Positions 33,607 to 43,467 of a stretch of DNA of 64,000 nucleotides are shown here, in pieces. This stretch comes from Pseudomonas multiresinivorans (GTDB lineage Bacteria; Pseudomonadota; Gammaproteobacteria; Pseudomonadales; Pseudomonadaceae). How positions within the stretch are numbered: the stretch's first letter is position 1; every line of letters starts with the position of its first letter. Made by a program: the position numbers and the translations under genes. A model generated the notes under the pieces. It did no database searches and was not told the origin of the DNA. It was given only the letters and a program-made list of their open reading frames with translations. The stretch covers positions 5,890,001-5,954,000 of the forward strand of contig NZ_CP048833.1 of the NCBI RefSeq assembly GCF_012971725.1, read 5' to 3'.

Positions 33607-33629
33607 CATGTCCGCGCAAATGCACGACC

Positions 33630-33705
33630 TATAGGAGCGAGCTTGCTCGCGAACCGCTGGATACTCAATCGACCGGGTATGGTTCGCGAGCAGGCTCGCT
33701 CCTAC
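33630..33705. repeat. REP palindrome pair 3
   Basis: Inverted REP pair between the convergent zapG and cysNC genes, with one variant end (TATAGGAGCGAGC in place of TGTAGG). Sits between two near-identical GC stems (33579 and 33718). Confidence 0.88.
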
Positions 33706-33717
33706 GAAGAGCCAAAG

Positions 33718-33745
33718 AAAAAGCCCCGCGAAGGCGGGGCTTTTT
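33718..33745 (-). terminator. Terminator of cysD-cysNC
   Basis: AAAAAGCCCCGC - loop - GCGGGGCTTTTT, 16 bases beyond the cysNC stop. Its stem is almost the same sequence as the zapG terminator. Confidence 0.9.
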
Positions 33746-33761
33746 CATAGCGTGGCGACGA

Positions 33762-35660
33762 TCAGATCGCGCCGCGCTGGCGCAGCAGGTCGAGGACAGC
33801 CTTGACGCCCTCTTCCACCGACTGGCTCTGGGTGTCGATCACCAGATCGGCATCCAGCGGCACGTCGTAGGGGAAGGACTCGCCCGGGATATTGTCCTGG
33901 CCGGCGGCATACAGGCCTTGCGGGTCGCGTTCGCGGCAGACCTGCGGGGAAGCCTGGACGTAGACGGTGATGAAGCGTTCGGCTCCGATCAGCGCCTTGG
34001 TCTGCGCGCGCCCTTCGGCGCTCGGGGCGACGAAAGCGCACAGGCTGATCAGGCCGGCTTCGTTGAACTGCTTGGCCACATGGGCGGTGCGCTGCCAGTT
34101 CTCGTTGCGACCGGCGCGGTCCTGCGGCAGGCCCTTGTTGAGGTCGTGGCGCAGGTTCTGGCCGTCCAGCACATAGACCGCGCGGCCCATGTCGAACAGC
34201 TTGCGCTCCACGGCGTAGGCCAGGGTGCTCTTGCCAGCGCCGGAGAGGCCGCTGAACAGCACGGTAGCCGGCTGCTGGCCGAAGCGCGCAGCACGCTCGT
34301 CACGGGCGACATGACCACTGCCGTGGTGCACGGCGGCGCCATGGGTCGCCTGCGGAGCAGCGATGATCATGCCCGCGCCGACGGTGCCGTTGGTCAGGCG
34401 GTCGACCACGATGAAGGCACCGGTGGTGCGATTCTGTTCGTAGCCGTCCAGCGCAATCGGAGCATCCAGGCTGACCTTCACGCGGGCGATCTCGTTGAGC
34501 TTGAGTTCGCTGGCGGCGGTCTCTTCCAGGGTGTTCACGTCCACCTTGTGAGTGATGCTCGGAATCGAGCCGGGCACGTAGCTGGTGGCGCGCTTGATGT
34601 CGTACTTCTTGCCCGGCAGCATCGGCTCTTCGGCCATCCACACCAGCATGGCGTCAAAGCCGTCGGTGACCTGCGGACGGTTGTCGGCGTGGACCAGCAT
34701 GTCGCCGCGGGAGACGTCGATCTCGTCTTCCAGGGTCAGGGTGATGGCCTGGCCCGGGCCGGCCTGTTCCAACTCGCCTTCGAAGGTGACGATGGACTTG
34801 ACCTTGCTGCCCTTGCCCGATGGCAGGGCGATGACTTCGTCGCCCTTGCGCACGATGCCGCTCGCCAGGGTGCCGGCGAAGCCGCGGAAGTTCAGGTTCG
34901 GACGGTTGACGTACTGCACCGGGAAGCGCATGTCGTCGAGGTTGCGGTCGCCCGCGACTTCCACGGTCTCGAGGATTTCCATCAGCGACTGGCCGGTGTA
35001 CCACGGCGAGCGCTCGGACTTGTTGACCACGTTGTCGCCCTTCAGCGCCGACATCGGCACGAAGTGCAGGGAATTGGTCTTGAGGTTGATCTTCTCGGCG
35101 AACTGCAGGTAGTCGGCCTTGATCTCCTCGAACACACCCTCGTCGAAACCCTTGAGGTCCATCTTGTTGATGGCGACGACGATGTGCTTGATGCCCAGCA
35201 GCGAGGCAATGAAGCTGTGCCGGCGCGTCTGGGTCTGCACGCCGTAGCGGGCGTCGATCAGGATGATGGCCAGGTCGCAGGTGGAGGCGCCGGTAGCCAT
35301 GTTGCGGGTGTACTGCTCATGGCCGGGGGTGTCGGCGATGATGAACTTGCGCTTGGCGGTGCTGAAGTAGCGGTACGCCACGTCGATGGTGATGCCCTGC
35401 TCGCGCTCGGCCTGCAGGCCATCCACGAGCAGCGCCAGGTCAACCTCGTCGCCGGTGGTGCCGACTTTCTTGGAATCCTTGGTGATGGCCTCGAGGTGGT
35501 CCTCGTAGATCATCTTGGAATCGTGCAGCAGGCGCCCGATCAGGGTGCTCTTGCCGTCGTCGACGTTGCCACAGGTGAGGAAGCGCAGGAGTTCCTTGCG
35601 CTCGTGCTGGGCCAGGTAGGCGAGGATATCCTCGCTGATCAGATCGGATTGATGCGACAT
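33762..35660 (-). CDS. cysNC: Bifunctional sulfate adenylyltransferase GTPase subunit / APS kinase
   Basis: Fused CysN (GTPase driving ATP sulfurylase with CysD) and CysC (APS kinase making PAPS). 632 residues. The GTPase part (1 to about 430) has GNVDDGKSTLIGRLL, DTPGHEQYTRNM and NKMD. The kinase part (about 460-632) has P-loop FSGLSGAGKSTLAYAVE and the C-terminal PYDVPLDADLVIDT. At 499-502 the kinase reads DGQN where APS kinases usually have DGDN; the changed residue (Gln501) sits at a position reported to be catalytic. 12 bases after cysD. Confidence 0.96.
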   Translation of the reverse strand: MSHQSDLISEDILAYLAQHERKELLRFLTCGNVDDGKSTLIGRLLHDSKMIYEDHLEAITKDSKKVGTTGDEVDLALLVDGLQAEREQGITIDVAYRYFSTAKRKFIIADTPGHEQYTRNMATGASTCDLAIILIDARYGVQTQTRRHSFIASLLGIKHIVVAINKMDLKGFDEGVFEEIKADYLQFAEKINLKTNSLHFVPMSALKGDNVVNKSERSPWYTGQSLMEILETVEVAGDRNLDDMRFPVQYVNRPNLNFRGFAGTLASGIVRKGDEVIALPSGKGSKVKSIVTFEGELEQAGPGQAITLTLEDEIDVSRGDMLVHADNRPQVTDGFDAMLVWMAEEPMLPGKKYDIKRATSYVPGSIPSITHKVDVNTLEETAASELKLNEIARVKVSLDAPIALDGYEQNRTTGAFIVVDRLTNGTVGAGMIIAAPQATHGAAVHHGSGHVARDERAARFGQQPATVLFSGLSGAGKSTLAYAVERKLFDMGRAVYVLDGQNLRHDLNKGLPQDRAGRNENWQRTAHVAKQFNEAGLISLCAFVAPSAEGRAQTKALIGAERFITVYVQASPQVCRERDPQGLYAAGQDNIPGESFPYDVPLDADLVIDTQSQSVEEGVKAVLDLLRQRGAI

Positions 35661-35672
35661 GGTGCGAGAACC

Positions 35673-36590
35673 TTAGAAGTAGCCCTGACGTTTCTTTTCT
35701 TCCATAGAGCCAGCGGCGTCGTGGTCGATGACCCGGCCCTGGCGCTCGGAAGTCCGAGTCAGCAGCATTTCCTGGATGATTTCCGGCAGCGAAGTAGCGG
35801 TCGACTCCACCGCGCCAGTCAGCGGGTAGCAGCCCAGGGTGCGGAAACGCACCATCTTCTTCTGGATGCTGGCCTTCTGCTCGGGCGTGAGGTGCTCGAG
35901 AATGCGTTCGTCGTCGATCATGATCAGCGAGCCGTTCATCTCGATGACTTCGCGCTCTTCGGCGAAGTACAGCGGAACGATCGGGATCTGCTCGAGGTAG
36001 ATGTACTGCCAGATGTCCAGCTCGGTCCAGTTGGAGAGCGGGAAGACGCGGATCGACTCGCCCTTCTTCACCTTGCCGTTATAGACGTTCCACAGTTCCG
36101 GGCGCTGGTTCTTCGGGTCCCAGCGGTGCTTGCTGTCGCGGAACGAGTACACCCGCTCCTTGGCGCGGGACTTCTCCTCGTCGCGGCGGGCACCACCGAA
36201 GGCGGCGTCGAAGCCGTACTTGTCGAGCGCCTGCTTGAGGCCCTCGGTCTTCATGATGTCGGTGTGCTTGGCACTGCCATGGGTGAAGGGGTTGATGTCC
36301 TGCGCCACGCCATCGGGGTTGATGTGGGTGATCAGGTCCAGGCCCAGTTCCTCGACCATCTTGGTGCGGAAGCTGTACATCTCCTGGAATTTCCAGCGGG
36401 TGTCGACATGCATCACCGGGAACGGCAGCTTGCCGGGGAAGAAAGCCTTGCGCGCGAGGTGGAGCATCACCGCGCTGTCCTTGCCGATCGAGTACAGCAT
36501 CACCGGGTTGTCGAACTCGGCGGCGACCTCGCGGATGATGTGGATGCTCTCGGCCTCCAGCTGTTTCAGATGCGTCAGTTTGTCGACCAT
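35673..36590 (-). CDS. cysD: Sulfate adenylyltransferase subunit 2
   Basis: Catalytic ATP-sulfurylase subunit forming adenosine 5'-phosphosulfate from sulfate and ATP. 305 residues. PP-loop SIGKDSAVMLHLARKAF near residue 37, HVDTRWKFQEMY, FGGARRDEEKSRAKERVYSFRD and the C-terminal GRVIDHDAAGSMEEKKRQGYF are typical. First gene of cysD-cysNC. The AT-rich upstream region with CGGTATA repeats is the likely control region, probably under CysB (inference). Confidence 0.97.
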   Translation of the reverse strand: MVDKLTHLKQLEAESIHIIREVAAEFDNPVMLYSIGKDSAVMLHLARKAFFPGKLPFPVMHVDTRWKFQEMYSFRTKMVEELGLDLITHINPDGVAQDINPFTHGSAKHTDIMKTEGLKQALDKYGFDAAFGGARRDEEKSRAKERVYSFRDSKHRWDPKNQRPELWNVYNGKVKKGESIRVFPLSNWTELDIWQYIYLEQIPIVPLYFAEEREVIEMNGSLIMIDDERILEHLTPEQKASIQKKMVRFRTLGCYPLTGAVESTATSLPEIIQEMLLTRTSERQGRVIDHDAAGSMEEKKRQGYF

Positions 36591-36924
36591 GGCTACTCAC
36601 GGAATTGCTTATGGACGGCCGGCGGGCCGTAGACGAGCGCGCACTCTATCACAGCGCAAGGCTCTAACCGGGGAGCGGGTTATACCGAAAAAATATACCG
36701 ATATAGCCTTCAGCGCTCAGTCCCGCCAGTGCTTTGCGCCCGGTGACGAGGCGCCTCGGGAAGGCGCTGAACCCCATCGGCTCGCCCCCTGGGAGGCCAC
36801 CGCTCGACATTGGCGCGCAAGGCTGAAGGATTTTTCCTGCAACAGTCTCGCAATGTCCCGGCTTGTGCCCGCGCGGCACTGCGCTAGCATAGCGGGCACG
36901 TTTTCCTGCCCCAGAAGATTTCCC
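36591..36924. promoter_or_regulatory. Divergent control region of cysD and mltB
   Basis: 334 bases without a convincing gene. On the cysD side an AT-rich island holds direct copies of TATACCG (36681-36687 and 36694-36700; CGGTATA on the cysD strand) followed by GATATAG, a candidate activator site. On the mltB side, -35 TTGTGC (36863-36868) and -10 TAGCAT (36885-36890), 16 bases apart, form a plausible promoter 35 bases before the ATG. The middle is GC-rich with nothing I can name. Confidence 0.45.
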
Positions 36925-38022
36925 ATGCGCCGCATCGCTTTCGCCCTGCCTTTACTCGTCCTGATCTCTGCGTGCAGCAGCAAACCGACTCCCGCACCAC
37001 AACCGGCCCAGAAGCCCAAGACGCCCACCCTGATCACGCCCAGCGCCCACCCGGCGTTCGGATCGGTGCAGCCGATCACCCCGTTGCGCGGCGACTACGC
37101 GAACAATGCCAACGCCAATCGCTTCATCGACATGATGGTGAGCAAGCACGGCTTCAATCGGCAGGACCTGCACGATCTGTTTGCGCAGACCCAGGAACTG
37201 GACTGGGTGATCCGCCTGATGGACCGCCAGGCACCGACCTACACCCCGCCCAGCGGCCCGAACGGCGCCTGGCTGCGCTACCGGAAGAAGTTCATCACCC
37301 CGGATAACGTGCAGAAGGGCGTGCAGTTCTGGAACGAATACGAAGCGGACCTGCAACGCGCCTCGCGCACCTATGGAGTACCACCGGAAATCATCGTCGG
37401 CATCATCGGCGTGGAAACCCGCTGGGGCCGCGTGATGGGCAAGACGCGGATCATCGACGCGCTGGCCACCCTGTCGTTCTCCTACCCGCGCCGCGCCGAA
37501 TTCTTCAGCGGCGAGCTGGAGCAGTTCCTCCTCCAGGCGCGCAAGGAAGGCGACAACCCGCTGGAGATGCGCGGTTCCTACGCCGGCGCCATGGGCTACG
37601 GGCAGTTCATGCCCTCCTCCTTCACCCAGTATGCGGTGGACTTCGACGGCGACGGCCACCGCGACCTGTGGAACCCGCGCGACGCCATCGGCAGCGTGGC
37701 CAACTACTTCAAGCAGCACGGCTGGGTCACCGGCGATGCGGTGGCGATCCCCGCCATCGGCCAGGCCCGTTCGCTGGAAGACGGCTTCAAGACCCAGTAC
37801 TCGATCAGCGCACTGTCCGCCGCCGGCCTGCGCCCGCAGGGCTCACTGGGCAATCACCAGACCGCCAGCCTGCTGCGCCTGGACATGGGCAACACCTACC
37901 AGTACTGGTACGGCCTGCCGAACTTCTACGTGATCACCCGCTACAACCACAGCACGCACTACGCCATGGCAGTGTGGGAACTGGGCAAGGCGGTCGACCG
38001 ACAGCGCCACGGTTACCGATAA
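36925..38022 (+). CDS. mltB: Membrane-bound lytic murein transglycosylase B
   Basis: Lipoprotein that cleaves the MurNAc-GlcNAc bond of peptidoglycan with 1,6-anhydro product formation. 365 residues. Signal MRRIAFALPLLVLISAC with lipobox ISAC (Cys17). Catalytic Glu164 in GIIGVETRWG; MGYGQFMPSSFTQYAVDFDGDGHRDLW (includes the EF-hand-like loop) and family blocks to the end. A Pro/Lys linker (about 20-40) follows the lipid anchor. The start at 36925 is chosen for the signal peptide; the longer open frame runs antisense to cysD. Confidence 0.95.
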   Translation: MRRIAFALPLLVLISACSSKPTPAPQPAQKPKTPTLITPSAHPAFGSVQPITPLRGDYANNANANRFIDMMVSKHGFNRQDLHDLFAQTQELDWVIRLMDRQAPTYTPPSGPNGAWLRYRKKFITPDNVQKGVQFWNEYEADLQRASRTYGVPPEIIVGIIGVETRWGRVMGKTRIIDALATLSFSYPRRAEFFSGELEQFLLQARKEGDNPLEMRGSYAGAMGYGQFMPSSFTQYAVDFDGDGHRDLWNPRDAIGSVANYFKQHGWVTGDAVAIPAIGQARSLEDGFKTQYSISALSAAGLRPQGSLGNHQTASLLRLDMGNTYQYWYGLPNFYVITRYNHSTHYAMAVWELGKAVDRQRHGYR

Positions 38023-38041
38023 TCACGTTTACAGCCACGAC

Positions 38042-38070
38042 AAAGGCCGGCTCACAGAGCCGGCCTTTTT
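38042..38070 (+). terminator. Terminator of mltB
   Basis: AAAGGCCGGCTC - ACA - GAGCCGGCCTTTTT, 20 bases past the stop codon. Confidence 0.92.
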
Positions 38071-38118
38071 CATTTCTGTTTTCGGATGCAGGCTAGGGTG
38101 ATCGAGCAGCGGGCTCTT

Positions 38119-38198
38119 TGTAGGAGCGAGCTTGCTCGCGAACGGGGTTTCCTGCCGCCTCAGCGCCGGGCGGGTTCGCGAGCGAGCTCGCTCCTACA
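38119..38198. repeat. REP palindrome pair 4
   Basis: Inverted REP pair between the convergent mltB and NIF3-family genes (TGTAGGAGCGAGC... / ...GCGAGCTCGCTCCTACA). The second arm has GCGAGCGAGC rather than GCGAGCAAGC. Confidence 0.9.
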
Positions 38199-38236
38199 GG
38201 TCCCCCTGCACGGCCTGGCGCTTGGCCTGAACGTCA

Positions 38237-38995
38237 TCAGGCGGGATTCGGGCAATCGATGAACAGGTGCTCGATGGCAAAGCGCTTGGCCAGGTAATCC
38301 CCCAGCGCCTGCACGCCATAGCGCTCGGTGGCGTGATGGCCGGCGGCGATGAAGCTGATGCCGTTCTCCCGCGCGCTGTGCACGGTCTGCTCGGAGACTT
38401 CGCCGGTCAGATAAGCATCGACGCCCGCGGCGATCGCCTGGTCGATGTAGCCCTGGGCGCCACCGGTGCACCAGGCGATGCGACGGATCGGCTGGCCGCC
38501 ATCCACCAGCAGCGGCTCGCGGCCCAGCACGTCGCGCACGTGAAGCGCCAGGTCGCTCGGCAGCATGGGTTCGGCCAGCGAGCCGACCAGGACGATGGAG
38601 CGCGGATTGCCGGGCTCAAGCGGCCCTTCGATCTCGAAACCGAGCTGGCGACCGAGCTGCACGTTGTTGCCGACTTCGCCGTGCAGGTCCAGCGGCAGGT
38701 GATAGGCCAGCAGGCTGATGTCATGGCTCAGCAGGGTCTTCAGGCGCCGCTGCTTCATGCCCACCACGCGGGCATCCTCGCCCTTCCAGAAATAGCCGTG
38801 GTGGACCAGCACCACATCGGCGTCCGCTTCCACGGCGGCATCCAGCAGCGCCTGGCTGGCGGTGACACCGGAAACGATGCGCCGCACTTGCGGGCGGCCC
38901 TCGACCTGCAGGCCGTTGGGGCAGTAATCCTGAATCTTCGCCGCGTCCAGAAAACGGTCGGCTTCCTCGACCAGCGTGCTCAGTGCGATAGCCAT
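38237..38995 (-). CDS. NIF3/YbgI-family protein (GTP cyclohydrolase I type 2 homolog)
   Basis: 252 residues of the widely conserved NIF3 family, which forms toroidal hexamers with a dinuclear metal site. Metal-ligand regions VVLVHHGYFWKG (His-His) and IAAGHHATERYGVQALG (His, Glu) are present, as is the DYCPNGLQVEG N-terminal block. The biological role is unsettled; the cyclohydrolase name comes from distant relatives. Divergent from algW across 113 bases. Start MAIALSTLVEEADRFL. Confidence 0.92.
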   Translation of the reverse strand: MAIALSTLVEEADRFLDAAKIQDYCPNGLQVEGRPQVRRIVSGVTASQALLDAAVEADADVVLVHHGYFWKGEDARVVGMKQRRLKTLLSHDISLLAYHLPLDLHGEVGNNVQLGRQLGFEIEGPLEPGNPRSIVLVGSLAEPMLPSDLALHVRDVLGREPLLVDGGQPIRRIAWCTGGAQGYIDQAIAAGVDAYLTGEVSEQTVHSARENGISFIAAGHHATERYGVQALGDYLAKRFAIEHLFIDCPNPA

Positions 38996-39108
38996 CGAAA
39001 TTCCTCCAACATCGGCTGCGAGCGTCTATTTTCTTGGCTCGCCGCCCGTATAATGGCCGCCACCCTATCGGCCATCCCCCGGCCAAGCAACCCCAAGGAT
39101 TTTCTTCG

Positions 39109-40257
<1,149 letters not shown>

Positions 40258-40267
40258 TACTGCAATG

Positions 40268-40295
40268 AAAAACGGCGCCTGAAGGCGCCGTTTTT
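40268..40295. terminator. Bidirectional terminator between algW and hisC
   Basis: AAAAACGGCGCC - TGAA - GGCGCCGTTTTT between convergent genes; T-runs on both strands. Confidence 0.93.
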
Positions 40296-40311
40296 CTTTA
40301 CCGCGATGACT

Positions 40312-41367
40312 TTACAGTTTCAGCCGCAGGGCCTCGATCAGAGCCTGGTTCTGCTCCTCAGTGCCGATGCTGATACGCAGGAACTGATTGATCCGCTGCT
40401 GCTTGAAGTGGCGCACGATCACGCCTTCCTCACGCAGCGCTGCAGCCAGTTCGGCGCCGTCACGCTGCGGGTGGCGGGCGAAGATGAAGTTCGCCGCCGA
40501 CGGCAGTACGTCGAAGCCCAGGGTCTTGAGTTCGGCCACCAGCTTCTCGCGGCTGTGGATAACTGCATTGCGGGTCTGCTCGAAGTAGGCCTGATCCTCG
40601 AAAGACGCTACTGCACCAGCTAGCGCCAGGCGGTCCAGCGGGTAGGAGTTGAAGCTGTTCTTCACCCGCTCCAGCGCCTCGATCAGGTCTTCATGGCCGA
40701 CCGCGAAGCCGACCCGCAGGCCCGCCAGGGAGCGCGATTTGGACAGGGTCTGCGCCACCAGCAGGTTCGGGTAGCGGTTGACCAGGGAGATCGCGGTCTC
40801 GCCGCCAAAGTCGACGTAGGCCTCGTCCACCAGCACCACGCTGTCCGGGCTGGCTTGCAGCAGGCGTTCGATGGCTTCGAGCGGCAGCAGGCAACCGGTG
40901 GGCGCGTTGGGGTTGGGGAAGATGATGCCGCCGTTCGGGCGCGCATAGTCCTCGACGCAAATCTGGAACTGCTCGTCCAGCGGCAGCGCCTCGGACTCGA
41001 TGCCGTAGAGGCCGCAGTAGACTGGATAGAAGCTGTAGGTCACGTCGGGGAACAGCAACGGCTTGCCGTGCTGGAACAGCGCGTGGAAAGCGTGGGCCAG
41101 GACTTCGTCCGAGCCGTTGCCGACAAAGACCTGGGAGGTCTTCACGCCGTGGTACTGGGCGATGGTCTGCTTCAGGCGGTCGGCATTCGGATCCGGATAC
41201 AGGCGCAGCGTGTCGTTCAGCTCGGCCTGGATCGCGGCGACCACCTTCGGCGACGGGCCGTAAGGGTTCTCGTTGGTGTTCAGCTTGACCAGCTTCGCCA
41301 GCTTGGGCTGCTCGCCCGGAACGTAGGGCACCAGTTCCTTGACGAAGGGACTCCAGAATTTGCTCAT
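40312..41367 (-). CDS. hisC: Histidinol-phosphate aminotransferase
   Basis: PLP-dependent class II aminotransferase of histidine biosynthesis. 351 residues. KLNTNENPYGPSP at the N terminus, FVGNGSDEVL (PLP phosphate), NPNAPTG, DEAYVDF and the PLP lysine Lys210 in QTLSKSRSLAGLRVGF. Last gene of hisG-hisD-hisC, 3 bases after hisD. Confidence 0.96.
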   Translation of the reverse strand: MSKFWSPFVKELVPYVPGEQPKLAKLVKLNTNENPYGPSPKVVAAIQAELNDTLRLYPDPNADRLKQTIAQYHGVKTSQVFVGNGSDEVLAHAFHALFQHGKPLLFPDVTYSFYPVYCGLYGIESEALPLDEQFQICVEDYARPNGGIIFPNPNAPTGCLLPLEAIERLLQASPDSVVLVDEAYVDFGGETAISLVNRYPNLLVAQTLSKSRSLAGLRVGFAVGHEDLIEALERVKNSFNSYPLDRLALAGAVASFEDQAYFEQTRNAVIHSREKLVAELKTLGFDVLPSAANFIFARHPQRDGAELAAALREEGVIVRHFKQQRINQFLRISIGTEEQNQALIEALRLKL

Positions 41368-41370
41368 GGG

Positions 41371-42693
41371 TTACTCACTCTTGCCGTCAAGGATGCGGAA
41401 CTCTGCACTGCGCGCGTGGGCGGTCAGCGACTCGCCACGAGCCAGGATCGAAGCGGTCTTGCCCAGCTCGGAAGCGCCCGGCGCGGAGCAGAAGATGATC
41501 GAGGAGCGCTTCTGGAAGTCGTACACACCCAGCGGAGAAGAGAAACGCGCGGTGCCGGAGGTCGGCAGCACGTGATTCGGGCCGGCGCAGTAGTCGCCCA
41601 GCGCCTCGGCGGTGTAGCGGCCCATGAAGATGGCACCGGCATGGCGAATCTTCGGCAGCCAGCTTTCCGGGTCGGCCACTGACAGCTCCAGGTGTTCCGG
41701 GGCGATGCGGTTGGCAACCTGGCAGGCCTGCTCCTGGTCGGCGACAAGGATCAGCGCGCCACGATTGGTCAGCGAGGTGCGGATGATCTCGGCGCGCTCC
41801 ATGGTCGGCAGCAGCTTCTCGATGCTGGCGGCGACTTTATCCAGGAAAGCGGCGTCCGGGCTGACCAGGATCGACTGGGCGTCCTCGTCGTGCTCGGCCT
41901 GGGAGAACAGGTCCATGGCGATCCAGTCCGGATCGGTGCCGCCATCACAGACCACGAGGATTTCCGACGGGCCGGCGATCATGTCGATGCCGACCTGGCC
42001 GAATACGTGGCGCTTGGCGGTGGCGACGTAGATGTTGCCCGGACCGACGACCTTGTCCACCTGCGGCACGCTCTCGGTGCCATAGGCCAGCGCGGCCACG
42101 GCCTGCGCACCGCCGATGGTGAAGACGCGGTCGACGCCGGCGATGCAGGCGGCGGCCAGGACGATTTCATTGATCTCCCCGCGCGGAGTCGGCACCACCA
42201 TCACCACTTCGGCGACGCCGGCGACCTTGGCCGGAATGGCGTTCATCAGCACGGAAGACGGGTAGGATGCCTTGCCGCCCGGCACGTACAGGCCGGCGCG
42301 GTCCAGCGGGGTGACCTGCTGGCCGAGCACGGTGCCGTCGGCTTCGGTATAACGCCAGGAGTCCTGCTTCTGCTTCTCGTGGTAGCTGCGTACGCGCTCG
42401 GCGGCGACCTCCAGAGCTTCGCGCTGAGCCGGGGTGATTCGGGTCAGGGCCAGTTCCAGGCGCTCGCGCGGCAGGATCAGGTCGGCCATTGACTTGGCTT
42501 CGACGCCGTCGAATCGCTGGGTGAACTCCACCACCGCGGCATCACCGCGCTTGCGCACGTCGGCAATGATGTCCAGTACGCGCTGGTTCACCGACTCGTC
42601 GGAGACGCTTTCCCAGGAGAGCAGATGGTCCAGATGACGCGCGAAGTCCGGATCGGCGGCGTTGAGTCGACGGATAGCGAAGGGTGCGGTCAT
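41371..42693 (-). CDS. hisD: Histidinol dehydrogenase
   Basis: Zn- and NAD-dependent enzyme catalysing the last two oxidations to histidine. 440 residues from MTAPFAIRRLNAADPDFA, the usual length. GLYVPGGKASYPSSVLMNAIPA, IDMIAGPSEILVV and LFSQAEHDEDAQSILV (catalytic/Zn region), and GPNHVLPTSGTARFSSPLGV near the end. The in-frame ATG at 42741 has no supporting homology. 124 bases after hisG with nothing distinct between. Confidence 0.97.
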   Translation of the reverse strand: MTAPFAIRRLNAADPDFARHLDHLLSWESVSDESVNQRVLDIIADVRKRGDAAVVEFTQRFDGVEAKSMADLILPRERLELALTRITPAQREALEVAAERVRSYHEKQKQDSWRYTEADGTVLGQQVTPLDRAGLYVPGGKASYPSSVLMNAIPAKVAGVAEVVMVVPTPRGEINEIVLAAACIAGVDRVFTIGGAQAVAALAYGTESVPQVDKVVGPGNIYVATAKRHVFGQVGIDMIAGPSEILVVCDGGTDPDWIAMDLFSQAEHDEDAQSILVSPDAAFLDKVAASIEKLLPTMERAEIIRTSLTNRGALILVADQEQACQVANRIAPEHLELSVADPESWLPKIRHAGAIFMGRYTAEALGDYCAGPNHVLPTSGTARFSSPLGVYDFQKRSSIIFCSAPGASELGKTASILARGESLTAHARSAEFRILDGKSE

Positions 42694-42817
42694 AGCTGGC
42701 CTCTTTAATTGGCATGATCTCGGGCGCCGCAAGACTATCAAGCCTTCCGTGCGGGCACCCGAGAAAATTTGGCTATGACACGGATAGGCGGGCGCGGCGG
42801 GAAGGCCGCGCTAAGGA

Positions 42818-43453
42818 TTACGCCCGGTGTCGAGACTCCACTGCTTCGCGCAGGGTGTCGATCAGCGCCTGGATGCGAGCATGCTGCATCTTCATCGAAG
42901 CCTTGTTCACCACCAGGCGCGAGCTGATGTGCGCGATCAGCTCCTGGGGCTCCAGGCCATTCGCACGCAGGGTGTTGCCGGTGTCGACCACGTCGATGAT
43001 CTTGTCGGCGAGGCCGATCAGCGGTGCCAGCTCCATGGAGCCGTACAGCTTGATCACGTCGACCTGGCGGCCCTGTTCGGCGTAGTAGCGCTTGGCGACG
43101 TTGACGAACTTGGTGGCCACGCGCAGGCGGCCCTTGGGCTCCGGCGCGCCGACCGCACCGGCGGTCATCAGCTTGCAGTTGGCGATCTTCAGGTCCAGCG
43201 GCTCGTACAGGCCCTGGCCACCGTACTCCATGAGCACGTCCTTGCCCGCCACGCCGAGGTCGGCGGCGCCATGCTCGACGTAGGTCGGCACGTCGGTGGC
43301 GCGCACGATCAGCAGGCGCACGTCATCGAGGGTGGTGGGGATGATCAGCTTGCGGCTCTTGTCCGGATTCTCGGTCGGCACAATGCCCGCCGCTGCAAGC
43401 AGCGGCAGGGTGTCGTCGAGGATACGGCCCTTGGACAGGGCAATCGTCAGCAT
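42818..43453 (-). CDS. hisG: ATP phosphoribosyltransferase, short form
   Basis: First enzyme of histidine biosynthesis. 211 residues, the short HisG form that lacks the C-terminal regulatory domain and needs HisZ (not in this window) for activity and feedback control. TIALSKGRILDDTLPLL at the start, DLGVAGKDVLMEYG, and the PRPP-binding DVVDTGNTLRANGLEP. 14 bases after murA on the same strand. An upstream in-frame ATG falls inside murA. Confidence 0.96.
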   Translation of the reverse strand: MLTIALSKGRILDDTLPLLAAAGIVPTENPDKSRKLIIPTTLDDVRLLIVRATDVPTYVEHGAADLGVAGKDVLMEYGGQGLYEPLDLKIANCKLMTAGAVGAPEPKGRLRVATKFVNVAKRYYAEQGRQVDVIKLYGSMELAPLIGLADKIIDVVDTGNTLRANGLEPQELIAHISSRLVVNKASMKMQHARIQALIDTLREAVESRHRA

Positions 43454-43467
43454 TGTCTGATTCTGCC

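Noticed and set aside
33918..36632. A 904-codon open frame on the plus strand across cysNC and cysD
   Set aside because: It is antisense to two unmistakable genes. Its translation is His/Val/Gly/Gln-rich, as expected for the complement of high-GC codons, and has no domain or start signal.
26176..38198. The repeated palindromes as a CRISPR array or transposon ends
   Set aside because: They are isolated inverted pairs kilobases apart with no spacer periodicity, target duplications or transposase, and fit REP elements.
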